Source of the DNA: Gluconacetobacter johannae
GTDB taxonomy: Bacteria > Pseudomonadota > Alphaproteobacteria > Acetobacterales > Acetobacteraceae
Direction: 5' to 3'
Assembly (NCBI RefSeq): GCF_025994435.1
Contig: NZ_BAQK01000054.1
Span: forward strand, 110,581 to 174,580
DNA: 64,000 bases
The translations under genes and the position numbers were made by a program. A model generated the notes under the pieces. The model was given only the letters and a program-made list of their open reading frames with translations, searched no databases and was not told where the DNA came from. How positions within the stretch are numbered: the first letter of the stretch is position 1; each line of letters begins with the position of its first letter. Below, piece by piece: positions 42,913 to 51,364 of this stretch.

Positions 42913-42944
42913 ACTATATTCGTCCATATATAGACGAATATAGT
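42913..42944. promoter_or_regulatory. 12-bp perfect palindromic operator-like site
   Basis: ACTATATTCGTC (42913-42924) and GACGAATATAGT (42933-42944) are exact reverse complements with an 8-base AT spacer. The element lies in a short AT-rich island directly upstream of the Met-rich outer-membrane gene and behind the upstream gene at 43025. The size and spacing fit a homodimeric repressor or a two-component operator. No regulator gene is near. Confidence 0.7.
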
Positions 42945-43024
42945 TACTGTCACGATCTGACTTCAGAGAGCGTTCCGCATCACGCTCCGCGCGACCGGGC
43001 GAAGCGGAATCGTTGAATCGCCAG

Positions 43025-43570
43025 TTACTGGTGAGACAACATTGCGTCTGCCCCGTGGTCGCACGCCTGCGCGTGGAGCCATTCATGAACAGCCCTGACC
43101 AGCGCCCGATCCTTGCTCTCGTACAGAATGCGTCCGCCGGCCGGCAGCGGAACAAACTGGATGTGCATGCGCCCGGCCCCGGCGGCCAGTGCCTGCAACC
43201 CAGGCATGGTCAGGCCATGCATGGCAGCCGGACCACTGTAATCCCCCTTGGCGCGCAGGCCCGCCTGGACGGAAAGATGCTGGCGGATCAGCGCGATCTG
43301 GGCCGCATCGTTGTCCGTCGACACCACATCCTGCTCGCCGCCGCCCGGCAGCGGCGTAAAAATATGAAGCGTGCGCGACAGGTCGAACGGCATGCCCGAC
43401 GCACCGAAATGCGCCTTCGCCATCATGCTCATCCCGGCATGCATGTGGTGATGACCCATGGGACACTCCTCGGCCAGAGCGCCGCCGCCCATGAGGCCCG
43501 CCGCCGACAGGGCCAAGACGGCAAAGGTCGCGATCCGCCCGCGTAACGTCCGGTCAGAACGATAATTCAT
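43025..43570 (-). CDS. secreted His/Met-rich protein, metal-related candidate
   Basis: A 181-residue protein with a Sec signal peptide (FAVLALSAAGLMGGGALAEE). The mature N-terminus is MGHHHMHAGMSMM, a typical metal-binding composition. A conserved-looking C-terminal part follows with FVPLPAGGRILYESKDRALV and VHEWLHAQACDHG. Database entries for such proteins are often misnamed aspartate carbamoyltransferase, but none of that enzyme's motifs is present. The ATG at 43570 has AGGA upstream. The stop of a possible small upstream gene overlaps this start. Confidence 0.7.
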   Translation of the reverse strand: MNYRSDRTLRGRIATFAVLALSAAGLMGGGALAEECPMGHHHMHAGMSMMAKAHFGASGMPFDLSRTLHIFTPLPGGGEQDVVSTDNDAAQIALIRQHLSVQAGLRAKGDYSGPAAMHGLTMPGLQALAAGAGRMHIQFVPLPAGGRILYESKDRALVRAVHEWLHAQACDHGADAMLSHQ

Positions 43571-43797
43571 GCAATTTCCTGCCTTTCCTGCGCCCGCTCC
43601 GCCATCGTGATGCGGAGGGGACATTTTCTGACACCAACATCCTGCGTCGCGCCGCAACCCGCCACAACGGCCTCTTTCCCATCCCAGGCACCGCGTGCGG
43701 GCATGGACAGCCGGCGGACGGCGACCACGCGTTCCTCCCGATCGCGAAATAACTGCCCTTCGCCCGGTGCGGACGGGTCCATGTCGGTTCCGATCAT
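43567..43797 (-). CDS. possible small upstream gene (76 residues), unknown
   Basis: A leftward frame from ATG 43797 to a TGA at 43567-43569 that overlaps the next start as ATGA, which suggests coupling. Third codon positions are mostly G/C. The product (MIGTDMDPSAPGEGQLFRD...) is soluble, with two Cys and many charged residues, and I recognise no family. The frame stays open upstream into the antisense strand of the uvrA-like gene, so the true start is unclear and the gene may be an artefact. Confidence 0.3.
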   Translation of the reverse strand: MIGTDMDPSAPGEGQLFRDREERVVAVRRLSMPARGAWDGKEAVVAGCGATQDVGVRKCPLRITMAERAQERQEIA

Positions 43798-43860
43798 CGC
43801 CAGGGCGCGGTTATGGTCTAGACCGCCACCAGGACCCGACGACCGGAAGATGACGACGAC

Positions 43861-46374
43861 ATGACCCCTGACCCGACGCGCGACACCACCACACCCACGG
43901 ACGCCGTGCGCGTACGGGGGGCGCGGGAACATAACCTGCGCGACGTCAGCCTGGACCTGCCGCGCGACCGGCTGGTGGTGTTCACCGGCGTGTCGGGCTC
44001 GGGCAAATCGTCGCTGGCCTTCGGCACATTGTATGCCGAGGCCCAGCGCCGCTATCTGGAATCGGTCTCGCCCTACGCGCGGCGGCTGTTTCAGCAGATG
44101 CCCGTTCCCGACGTCGATTCCGTCGACGGCCTGCCGCCCGCCGTGGCGTTGCAGCAGCAGCGCGGCGGCAGCACCAGCCGGTCGTCGGTCGGCAGCATCA
44201 CCACGCTGTCGAACCTGCTGCGAATGCTCTATTCCCGCGCCGGAACCTACCCACCCGGCCTGGCGATGCTGGAGGCCGAATCCTTCTCGCCCAACACGCC
44301 GATGGGGGCCTGCCCCCGCTGCCACGGGCTGGGGCGGGTCCACGACGTCACCGAACGGACGCTGGTGCCCGACGACAGCCTGTCGATCCGCGATCGGGCC
44401 GTCGCCGCCTGGCCGACCGCCTGGCAGGGACAGAACCTGCGCGATATCCTGATTACGCTGGGCATCGACGTCGACTGCCCCTGGCGCGACCTGCCCCGCG
44501 ACACCCGCGACTGGATCCTGTTCACCGACGAGACGCCGACCGTCCCGGTCTATCCCGGCCTGGACCGCGACGCGGTGCGGCGCGCGATCGCCCATGGTAT
44601 CGAGCCGTCCTATAACGGCACCTTCACCGGCGCGCGGCGCTACGTGACGCAGACCTTCGCCAAATCGCAGAGTGCGGCGATGCGTAAGCGCGCCGAATCC
44701 TTCATGGTCGCGACCGATTGCCCGTCCTGCCATGGCCGGCGCCTGAACCCCGATGCGCTGCGCGTCACCTTCGCCGGGCTGGACATCGCACAGCTTGCCG
44801 CCCTGCCCCTGGCGCGGATCGCGGACCTGCTGAAGCCCGCGGCCAGGACGACGGGCGCCGAGGCGACCGACATCGTGGCCCGGCGCATCGCCGCCGATCT
44901 GATCGGGCGGATCGGCGTACTGCTGGATCTGGGGCTGGGCTATCTTCAGCTCGATCGCGGGGTGCAGACCCTGTCGCCCGGCGAATACCAGCGCCTGCGG
45001 CTGGGAACGCAGATCCGATCCAGCCTGTTCGGCGTCGTCTATGTGCTGGACGAACCGTCGTCGGGCCTGCACCCCGCCGACACCCAGGCGCTGCTGGCGG
45101 CGCTGGACGGATTGCGCGCAGCCGGAAATTCGCTGTTCGTGGTCGAGCATAATCTGGATGTCATCCGCCGCGCGGACTGGATCGTCGATGTCGGCCCCGA
45201 CGCCGGCGAGCGCGGAGGCGAGATCCTGTACAGCGGCCCGCCGGACGGCCTGCGCGACGTCGCCGGGTCGCGGACGCGACCCTATCTGTTCGCACTCCCC
45301 GCCCCGATCGCCCGCGCGCCGCGCGAACCGCGCGGGTGGCTGCGGCTGGCGGACGTGACATGGAACAATCTGGCGGGGCTGGAGGTCGGCTTCCCGTTGG
45401 GCGCGTTCACGACCGTCACCGGCATATCCGGATCGGGCAAGTCCAGCCTGGTGGGCCAGGCGCTGGTCGGCATCGTCGCCCGCGCGCTGGGCCAGGCCCT
45501 TCCGGTCGAAACGCATGACGGCGCGCAGGACGGCCCAGCTCCCGCCGTCCGCGAACCGCAGGGTCATGTGGCCGACGGGCTGGCCGGGGTGCGGCGGCTG
45601 GTGATGATCGACCAGAAGCCGATCGGCCGGACGCCGCGATCGAACCTGGCCACCTACACGGGGCTGTTCGACACGGTACGCAAGCTGTTCGCCGACACCG
45701 ACCTTGCGCGCAGCCGCCGCTACGATGCCGGGCGGTTTTCCTTCAACCTGCCCAAGGGGCGCTGCCCGACCTGCGAGGGCGAGGGCGCGGTGATGGTGGA
45801 GCTACTGTTCCTGCCCAGCGTCTATGCTCCCTGCCCCACCTGCCATGGCGCGCGCTACCGGCCCGAGGTGCTGGAAGTCACCTATCGCGGCCATTCGATC
45901 GCCGACATCCTGGGCCTGAACGTGGACGACGCCTACGCCCTGTTCGCCGACCATCCGGCGCTGGAGATCAGCCTGGATACGCTGCGCCGGGGCGGGCTGG
46001 GCTATCTGCGGCTGGGCCAGCCGGCGACGGAACTGTCGGGCGGCGAGGCCCAGCGCATCAAGCTAGCCACCGAACTGCAGAAGCAGCGACGCGGCCACAC
46101 GCTGTATGTGCTGGACGAACCGACGACCGGGCTGCATCCGTCGGACGTGGACCGGCTGATGACCCATCTGGACAGCCTGGTCGCCGCTGGCCACACCGTC
46201 ATCGTGGCCGAACACGACATGCGCGTGGCCGCCGCCGGCGACTGGATCGTCGATCTGGGCCCAGGGGCCGGCGACGTCGGCGGGCGGGTCGTCGCCGCCG
46301 GACGTCCGGCCGACATCGCCCAGGCCCTGGACAGCCGCACCGCGCCGTTCCTGCGCCGGGTCATGGGCGGATAG
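43861..46374 (+). CDS. UvrA paralogue without UvrB-binding domain
   Basis: An 837-residue protein of the ABC-type UvrA family, about 100 residues shorter than UvrA. Both ATPase halves are intact: Walker A in GVSGSGKSSLAFGTLYAEAQ and in GISGSGKSSLVGQAL, signatures LSPGEYQRLRLGTQI and LSGGEAQRIKLATELQKQ, Walker B in YVLDEPSSGLHPAD and YVLDEPTTGLHPSD. After LLRMLYSRAGT it jumps directly to the zinc-type segment GACPRCHGLG, so the UvrB-binding domain is missing. This matches class II UvrA proteins, which are linked to drug or DNA-adduct tolerance rather than standard excision repair. It probably binds damaged DNA or drug adducts in the cytoplasm. Confidence 0.9.
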   Translation: MTPDPTRDTTTPTDAVRVRGAREHNLRDVSLDLPRDRLVVFTGVSGSGKSSLAFGTLYAEAQRRYLESVSPYARRLFQQMPVPDVDSVDGLPPAVALQQQRGGSTSRSSVGSITTLSNLLRMLYSRAGTYPPGLAMLEAESFSPNTPMGACPRCHGLGRVHDVTERTLVPDDSLSIRDRAVAAWPTAWQGQNLRDILITLGIDVDCPWRDLPRDTRDWILFTDETPTVPVYPGLDRDAVRRAIAHGIEPSYNGTFTGARRYVTQTFAKSQSAAMRKRAESFMVATDCPSCHGRRLNPDALRVTFAGLDIAQLAALPLARIADLLKPAARTTGAEATDIVARRIAADLIGRIGVLLDLGLGYLQLDRGVQTLSPGEYQRLRLGTQIRSSLFGVVYVLDEPSSGLHPADTQALLAALDGLRAAGNSLFVVEHNLDVIRRADWIVDVGPDAGERGGEILYSGPPDGLRDVAGSRTRPYLFALPAPIARAPREPRGWLRLADVTWNNLAGLEVGFPLGAFTTVTGISGSGKSSLVGQALVGIVARALGQALPVETHDGAQDGPAPAVREPQGHVADGLAGVRRLVMIDQKPIGRTPRSNLATYTGLFDTVRKLFADTDLARSRRYDAGRFSFNLPKGRCPTCEGEGAVMVELLFLPSVYAPCPTCHGARYRPEVLEVTYRGHSIADILGLNVDDAYALFADHPALEISLDTLRRGGLGYLRLGQPATELSGGEAQRIKLATELQKQRRGHTLYVLDEPTTGLHPSDVDRLMTHLDSLVAAGHTVIVAEHDMRVAAAGDWIVDLGPGAGDVGGRVVAAGRPADIAQALDSRTAPFLRRVMGG

Positions 46375-46381
46375 TCTTTCC

Positions 46382-46861
46382 CTACCCTTCCGCCGGCCGC
46401 CGGATGGGGACGGGCCGCCGCCGCAGGCGGACGATGAGCGTATCCAGCGCCGAGAGGAAGGCCGACCGGTCGGCCTTGCCGAACGGCCGGTTATGCGTCG
46501 TCACCGCCCCCGTCGAGCGCAGATCGTCCATCAGGTTACGCATGGCCAGGGTCATGCCGATCGAATCCGCGTCGAACAGACGCCCCTTGGGGTCCAGGGT
46601 CGCGACCTGTCCGGCCACACAGCGCGCCGCCAGGGGAATATCGGCGGTGACGACGATATCGGCCGGCCCGGCCCGTTCCACGATCCAGTCGTCCGCGACA
46701 TCGGGGCCGTGGTCCACCACCACCCGTTCGATCAGCGGCATGTCCGGCACCGCCATCATGCGATTGGACACGACGAACACCCCAAGTCCGTAGCGCAGGG
46801 CGACGCGATAGACCTCGTCCTTGACCGGACAGGCGTCCGCGTCGATGAAAATGCGGGTCAT
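46382..46861 (-). CDS. UPF0178 / YaiI-family protein
   Basis: A 159-residue protein of the widespread YaiI/YqxD (DUF188) family with a PIN-like fold. The family start is MTRIFIDADACPVKDEVYRV, followed by VVSNRMM, VTADIPLAARCV, DADSIGMTLAMRNLMDDLR and HNRPFGKADRSAFLSALD. Biochemical function is not established. The start at 46861 is set by the conserved first residues; the open frame upstream is unrelated. Its end is 7 bases from the convergent uvrA-like gene. Confidence 0.93.
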   Translation of the reverse strand: MTRIFIDADACPVKDEVYRVALRYGLGVFVVSNRMMAVPDMPLIERVVVDHGPDVADDWIVERAGPADIVVTADIPLAARCVAGQVATLDPKGRLFDADSIGMTLAMRNLMDDLRSTGAVTTHNRPFGKADRSAFLSALDTLIVRLRRRPVPIRRPAEG

Positions 46862-47022
46862 CCGCCCCCTTTCTCTGTCCGACGCCAATCCTACCGTGCC
46901 CGGGCCGCGCGGCAAGGGCACGGTCATAAGACGAAAATCTTGCGGATGTCGCGGCGCCTGGATCAGGATCCGTCCGCGCCCGGCGCGATCCCAGACAGGT
47001 TCCAACAGGAAAGACCGCCGAC

Positions 47023-47436
47023 ATGAGGATCAACGCCTATATCCACGCCTTCGACGGCAGATGCCGCGAGGCCTTCGCCTTCTACCAGGCCGCGCTGGGC
47101 GGCGAAATCACGGCCATGATGACCTTCGCCGACACGCCGATGGCCGACAGCGTCCCCGCCGACCAGCGCGGGCGTATCTGCCACGCGGCGCTGACGGTGG
47201 GCGGGCAGGTCCTGATGGGATCGGACGGCATGCCGGACAAGGCGGTGACGCCGGCCGGGTTCTCCATCTCGATCACCGCCGACACCGCGAAGGACGCCGA
47301 ACTGATCTTCACCGCCCTGTCGGACGGCGGCAGCATCACCATGCCCTTGCAGCAGACCTTCTGGGCGCCGCAATTCGGCATGCTGGTCGACAGGTTCGGC
47401 ATATCGTGGATGGTCGGATGCGACGCGGCCCCCTGA
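47023..47436 (+). CDS. VOC-family protein, PhnB-like
   Basis: A 137-residue protein of the vicinal oxygen chelate fold, PhnB type: AYIHAFDGRCREAFAFYQAALGG, HAALTVGGQVLMGSD, FWAPQFGMLVDRFGISWMV. Members are often annotated as glyoxalase/bleomycin-resistance-like or 3-demethylubiquinone methyltransferase-like, but the real substrates are unknown. The ATG at 47023 lacks a strong ribosome binding site. Confidence 0.88.
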   Translation: MRINAYIHAFDGRCREAFAFYQAALGGEITAMMTFADTPMADSVPADQRGRICHAALTVGGQVLMGSDGMPDKAVTPAGFSISITADTAKDAELIFTALSDGGSITMPLQQTFWAPQFGMLVDRFGISWMVGCDAAP

Positions 47437-47529
47437 CCGCCCGCCGGCGACGGACGGGGGGAAGACTTGCAATTCCGCGCGGCTTCGTGGTGGATGCACA
47501 TCCCGCGTAACGAACATGGACCCCGCCCG

Positions 47530-48882
47530 ATGTCCTCGACCGTCGTCGCGCAGCGCCCCGCCGGCCTGAGCGGCGGGGAGTTGCGTACCCTGGCCCTCGC
47601 CGCCCTCGGCGGGGCGCTGGAATTCTACGACTTCGTGATCTTCGCCTATTTCGCGAAGATCATCGCCCAGCATTTCTTCCCCGCCGCCCAGCCCGACTGG
47701 CTACGCCAGACCGAGACGTTCGGCCTGTTCGGGGCCGGCTACCTGGCGCGGCCGCTGGGCGGCGTCATCATGGCGCATTTCGGCGACACGCTGGGCCGCA
47801 AGAAAATGTTCGCCTTCAGCGTCCTGTTGATGGCGGTGCCGACCTTGCTGATGGGCCTGCTGCCCGGTTTCGGCATGCTGGGGGTGGGCGCGCCGCTGGC
47901 GCTGCTGGTGCTGCGCGTGCTGCAAGGCGCCGCGATCGGCGGCGAGGCCCCGGGCGGATGGGTCTTCGTCGCCGAACATGCCGGCGCGGGCCGCGTCGGG
48001 CTGGCCTGCGGCCTGCTGACCGGCGGGCTGACGGCGGGCATGCTGATCGGGTCGCTGGTGGCGCTGGCGCTGAACACGGCCTTGCCGCCCGCCACCGTGG
48101 CCGACTGGGGCTGGCGGATTCCCTTTCTTCTGGGCGGGGTGTTCGGCCTGATCGCGATGGTCCTGCGCCGCTGGCTGGAGGAAACGCCGGTCTTCGCCGA
48201 AATGCACGCGCGTGCCGAACTGGCCCGGCGGCTGCCGCTGGCCACCATCCTGGCCGAACATCGCCTGGCGGTCATGCTGTCGATCATGGCGACCTGGACG
48301 CTGACGGCGGCAATCGTGGTCCTGCTGCTGATGATGCCGGCTCTGTTGCAGACGCTGCACGGGTTTTCGCCGTCCGCGACGCTGTACGCCAGCCTTGTCG
48401 CCACGCTGTCCATCACCGTGGCCGCGGTGCTGGTCGGCGCGGGCACCGACCGGTGGGGATTGCGCGCCATGATCCCGCCGGTGGTGGGCCTGCTGGTCCT
48501 GGGCGCCTGGGGCCTGTATGACCTGGCCCCGGCCCATCCCGGCTGGTTCCTGCCGCTGGCCGCCCTGGCCGGCTTCGGCGGCAGCTATGTCAGCCTGGTG
48601 CCGATTGCCATGGTCGGGGCGTTTCCGGCCGCGGTCCGCTTTTCCGGCCTGTCGTTCTCCTACAACCTGTCCTACGCGATCTTCGGCGGTCTGACGCCGG
48701 CATGCGTCTCGGCCCTGGTGACCCACAGCCCCTATGCCCCGGCGCTGTATGTCAGCGCAACGGCGCTGGCCGGCGCGTTCGCCCTGTGGGCCATGCCGGG
48801 CCAGACCAGCCCCACCCCCGGCAGCCGGGCCGGCAACGCGGCCGCCCCGGACGAGGGCAAGGGGCATTTGTCCGGGGCGTGA
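47530..48882 (+). CDS. MFS transporter, metabolite:H+ symporter type
   Basis: A 450-residue 12-helix carrier. LGGALEFYDFVIFAYFAKII at helix 1 and HFGDTLGRKKMFAFSVLLM between helices 2 and 3 place it in the metabolite:H+ symporter group (ProP/ShiA/citrate-type). The substrate is unknown. The start is set at ATG 47530. The in-frame extension to 47467 has no homology. It lies alone between a VOC protein and a small membrane protein. Confidence 0.88.
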   Translation: MSSTVVAQRPAGLSGGELRTLALAALGGALEFYDFVIFAYFAKIIAQHFFPAAQPDWLRQTETFGLFGAGYLARPLGGVIMAHFGDTLGRKKMFAFSVLLMAVPTLLMGLLPGFGMLGVGAPLALLVLRVLQGAAIGGEAPGGWVFVAEHAGAGRVGLACGLLTGGLTAGMLIGSLVALALNTALPPATVADWGWRIPFLLGGVFGLIAMVLRRWLEETPVFAEMHARAELARRLPLATILAEHRLAVMLSIMATWTLTAAIVVLLLMMPALLQTLHGFSPSATLYASLVATLSITVAAVLVGAGTDRWGLRAMIPPVVGLLVLGAWGLYDLAPAHPGWFLPLAALAGFGGSYVSLVPIAMVGAFPAAVRFSGLSFSYNLSYAIFGGLTPACVSALVTHSPYAPALYVSATALAGAFALWAMPGQTSPTPGSRAGNAAAPDEGKGHLSGA

Positions 48883-48991
48883 CGTGCCGGCGACGGTGAA
48901 TATCTGCCTTTCGGCGCGGGATATGGCGGAGCGGCCGCCCAACTGATACGCCCATCGGCAGGACAGGCCGCGACAACGGGGCGAACAGGCA

Positions 48992-49405
48992 ATGACCACG
49001 GGCAGGACGTTCATCAATGCGCTCAACGACCGGGTCGCGATCCGGCTGACGGTGATCTTCGGCAGCATCTGGTGCGTCTATGCGTTCCTGTTCTTCTCGC
49101 TGCTGCCGGTGGCCGCCCCGGCCTGGCAGAATACGCTGCTCTATGTCAGCAACTGCATCCAGCTTGTGGCGCTGCCGGCCCTGATGGTGGGTAGCGCCAT
49201 CCTGTCGCGCAGTTCGGACGAACGGGCGGCGGCCGACCATGCCGCCCTGATCGAAATCCTGGACGACGTACGCGCCGAACTGGCCGACCTGCGCCAGATC
49301 ACGCACGGCATCGACACCCGCACCGCCGACAGCCCGATGTCCGGCAACGTGTCCATCAGCCAGACCGTCATCGCCCTGGACGAAGCCCCCGTTTCCGGCC
49401 GTTGA
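48992..49405 (+). CDS. small two-helix membrane protein, unknown
   Basis: A 137-residue protein with two hydrophobic helices (LTVIFGSIWCVYAFLFFSLL and CIQLVALPALMVGSAIL), then a cytoplasmic helix with a possible coiled coil (LIEILDDVRAELADLRQI). It loosely resembles DUF1003/low-affinity metal permease-like small membrane proteins, but I cannot assign a family. It is 61 bases upstream of the adenine deaminase gene. Confidence 0.6.
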   Translation: MTTGRTFINALNDRVAIRLTVIFGSIWCVYAFLFFSLLPVAAPAWQNTLLYVSNCIQLVALPALMVGSAILSRSSDERAAADHAALIEILDDVRAELADLRQITHGIDTRTADSPMSGNVSISQTVIALDEAPVSGR

Positions 49406-49466
49406 GGGCGTTCCCAGGGACGCGGATGCGGTGGACGCGACGCCCCCGATTGTGCTTAGGAATGTC

Positions 49467-51176
49467 ATGAGCACGATATCGCACGACGTCCTCGCCCGCC
49501 GGATCCGCCAGGGAAGCGGGCAGCAAACCCCCGAGCTGGTGGTCCGGAACGTCCGGCTGCTCGACCTGGTGACCGGGGAACTGATCCCGACCGACATCGC
49601 GATCTGCGGCGACACCATCGTCGGCACGCTGGGCCGCTATGACGGGGCCACGATCATCGAGGGTCATGACCGGATCGTCGTTCCGGGCTTCATCGATACG
49701 CACCTGCATATCGAATCCTCGCTGGTCACGCCGTTCGAATTCGAACGCTGCGTGCTGCCGCACGGGGTCACCACCGCGATCTGCGACCCGCACGAGATGG
49801 CGAACGTGCTGGGCGTTGCGGCGCTGCGCTATTTCCTGGACGCCGCAACGCGGATGGTCATGGACCTGCGCGTCAACCTGTCGAGCTGCGTGCCCTCGAC
49901 CGCGCTGGAAACCTCGGGCGCCGTGCTGCGGGCCGATGCGCTGACCCCGTTCATGGACCACCCCAAGGTGATCGGGCTGGCCGAATTCATGAACATGCCC
50001 GGCGTCCTGTCCTGCGCGGACGACTGCATGGACAAGCTGGTGGCTTTCGCGGGGCGGCATATCGACGGACATGCCCCGCTGATGACCGGCCAGCGGCTGA
50101 ACGGCTACCTGTCCGCCGGCATCTCGACCGACCACGAGGCCACCCGCGCGGACGAGGCGCTGGAAAAGATCCGCAAGGGCATGACCGTGCTGATCCGCGA
50201 GGGGTCGGTCTGCAAGGACCTGGCGGCGCTGGCGCCGCTGCTGACGGTCGCGACCTCGCCGTTCCTGGCCTTCTGCACCGACGACCGCAATCCGCTGGAA
50301 ATCGCGCACGAAGGCCATATCGACTTCCTGATCCGCAGCGCCATCGCCCGTGGCGTGCCGCCGCTGGCCGCCTATCGCGCGGCCAGCCTGTCGGCGGCGC
50401 GGGCATTCGGGCTGACCGATCGCGGAATGCTGGCGCCCGGCAAGCGGGCCGACATCGTCTTCCTTGACGATCTGGAGGGCTGCGTGGTGTCGGATGTGCT
50501 GGCGGGCGGGCGGCCCATCGGCCCAGCGCTGGCGGCGCGGCCGGTCATCGACGCCCCGGGACGGGACAGCGTGCATCTGCGCCGTCCACTGGCCCCGGCC
50601 GATTTCACGGTGGCGGGCGATGGCCGGGACATGCCCGTGATCGGCATCATCCCCGGACAGATCATCACCGATTTCCTGACGATCGACCTCGGCAGCCATG
50701 CGGGCGCGGTACGGGCGCGCCCCGATTTGGACGTGGCCAAGGTCGCGGTCGTCGCGCGGCACGGGCTGAACGACAACATGGGCCGGGGCTTCGTGCGCGG
50801 GTTCGGGCTGCGGCGCGGGGCGCTGGCGTCCTCGGTCGGGCACGACGCCCACAATATCTGCGTCGTCGGCGTCGATGACGATGACATGGCGGCCGCCGTG
50901 AACCGCCTGGCCCAGATCGGCGGCGGGTTCGTGATCGTCGAGGACGGGCAGGTGCGCGAGGAACTGCCGCTGCCGATCGCGGGCCTGATGAGCGACGCGC
51001 CGTTCGAGGAGGTGCGCGACCGGCTGGAGGCCCTGCGCGCGGCGACCCGCGCGATGGGTGTAACGCTGGACGAACCGTTCCTGCAACTGGCCTTCCTGCC
51101 GCTGCCGGTGGTCCCGCGCCTGAAGATCACCGATCACGGCCTGGTCGATGTCGATCGGATGACGCTGATCGGCTGA
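49467..51176 (+). CDS. ade: adenine deaminase
   Basis: Amidohydrolase-superfamily enzyme of 569 residues that converts adenine to hypoxanthine and ammonia in purine salvage. Visible metal-site motifs are VVPGFIDTHLHIESSLVTP, CDPHEMANVLG, and FCTDDRNPLEIAHEGHIDFL. The C-terminal adenine-deaminase-specific domain includes HGLNDNMGRGFVRGFGL and VGHDAHNICVVG. Length fits the family. The ATG at 49467 has AGGA at about 49457. A GTG at 49431 is in frame but lacks a site. Confidence 0.94.
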   Translation: MSTISHDVLARRIRQGSGQQTPELVVRNVRLLDLVTGELIPTDIAICGDTIVGTLGRYDGATIIEGHDRIVVPGFIDTHLHIESSLVTPFEFERCVLPHGVTTAICDPHEMANVLGVAALRYFLDAATRMVMDLRVNLSSCVPSTALETSGAVLRADALTPFMDHPKVIGLAEFMNMPGVLSCADDCMDKLVAFAGRHIDGHAPLMTGQRLNGYLSAGISTDHEATRADEALEKIRKGMTVLIREGSVCKDLAALAPLLTVATSPFLAFCTDDRNPLEIAHEGHIDFLIRSAIARGVPPLAAYRAASLSAARAFGLTDRGMLAPGKRADIVFLDDLEGCVVSDVLAGGRPIGPALAARPVIDAPGRDSVHLRRPLAPADFTVAGDGRDMPVIGIIPGQIITDFLTIDLGSHAGAVRARPDLDVAKVAVVARHGLNDNMGRGFVRGFGLRRGALASSVGHDAHNICVVGVDDDDMAAAVNRLAQIGGGFVIVEDGQVREELPLPIAGLMSDAPFEEVRDRLEALRAATRAMGVTLDEPFLQLAFLPLPVVPRLKITDHGLVDVDRMTLIG

Positions 51177-51364
51177 CCCGCCGCGTTCGCGGCCTGTCAC
51201 TCCGGCTTTACTGATAAAAAACGGCCGCGCGCAAGGAAAGCGAGAGAACACGCAAATTCGAAGTGACGACCCGCGACTAATGTTCCACAACACATGCAGG
51301 GCAGAGTTGTAGTCATCGCATGACTGTGACCGACCCCAAGATCAAAAAAGAAAAAGACCCGATC

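Noticed and set aside
43798..45567. Long leftward frame opposite the uvrA-like gene
   Set aside because: It is a shadow of the uvrA-like gene. Only its last 76 codons, outside that gene, were kept as a weak candidate.
49368..51293. A 641-codon leftward frame opposite adenine deaminase
   Set aside because: Shadow of a gene with complete amidohydrolase motifs; its own product has no recognisable feature.
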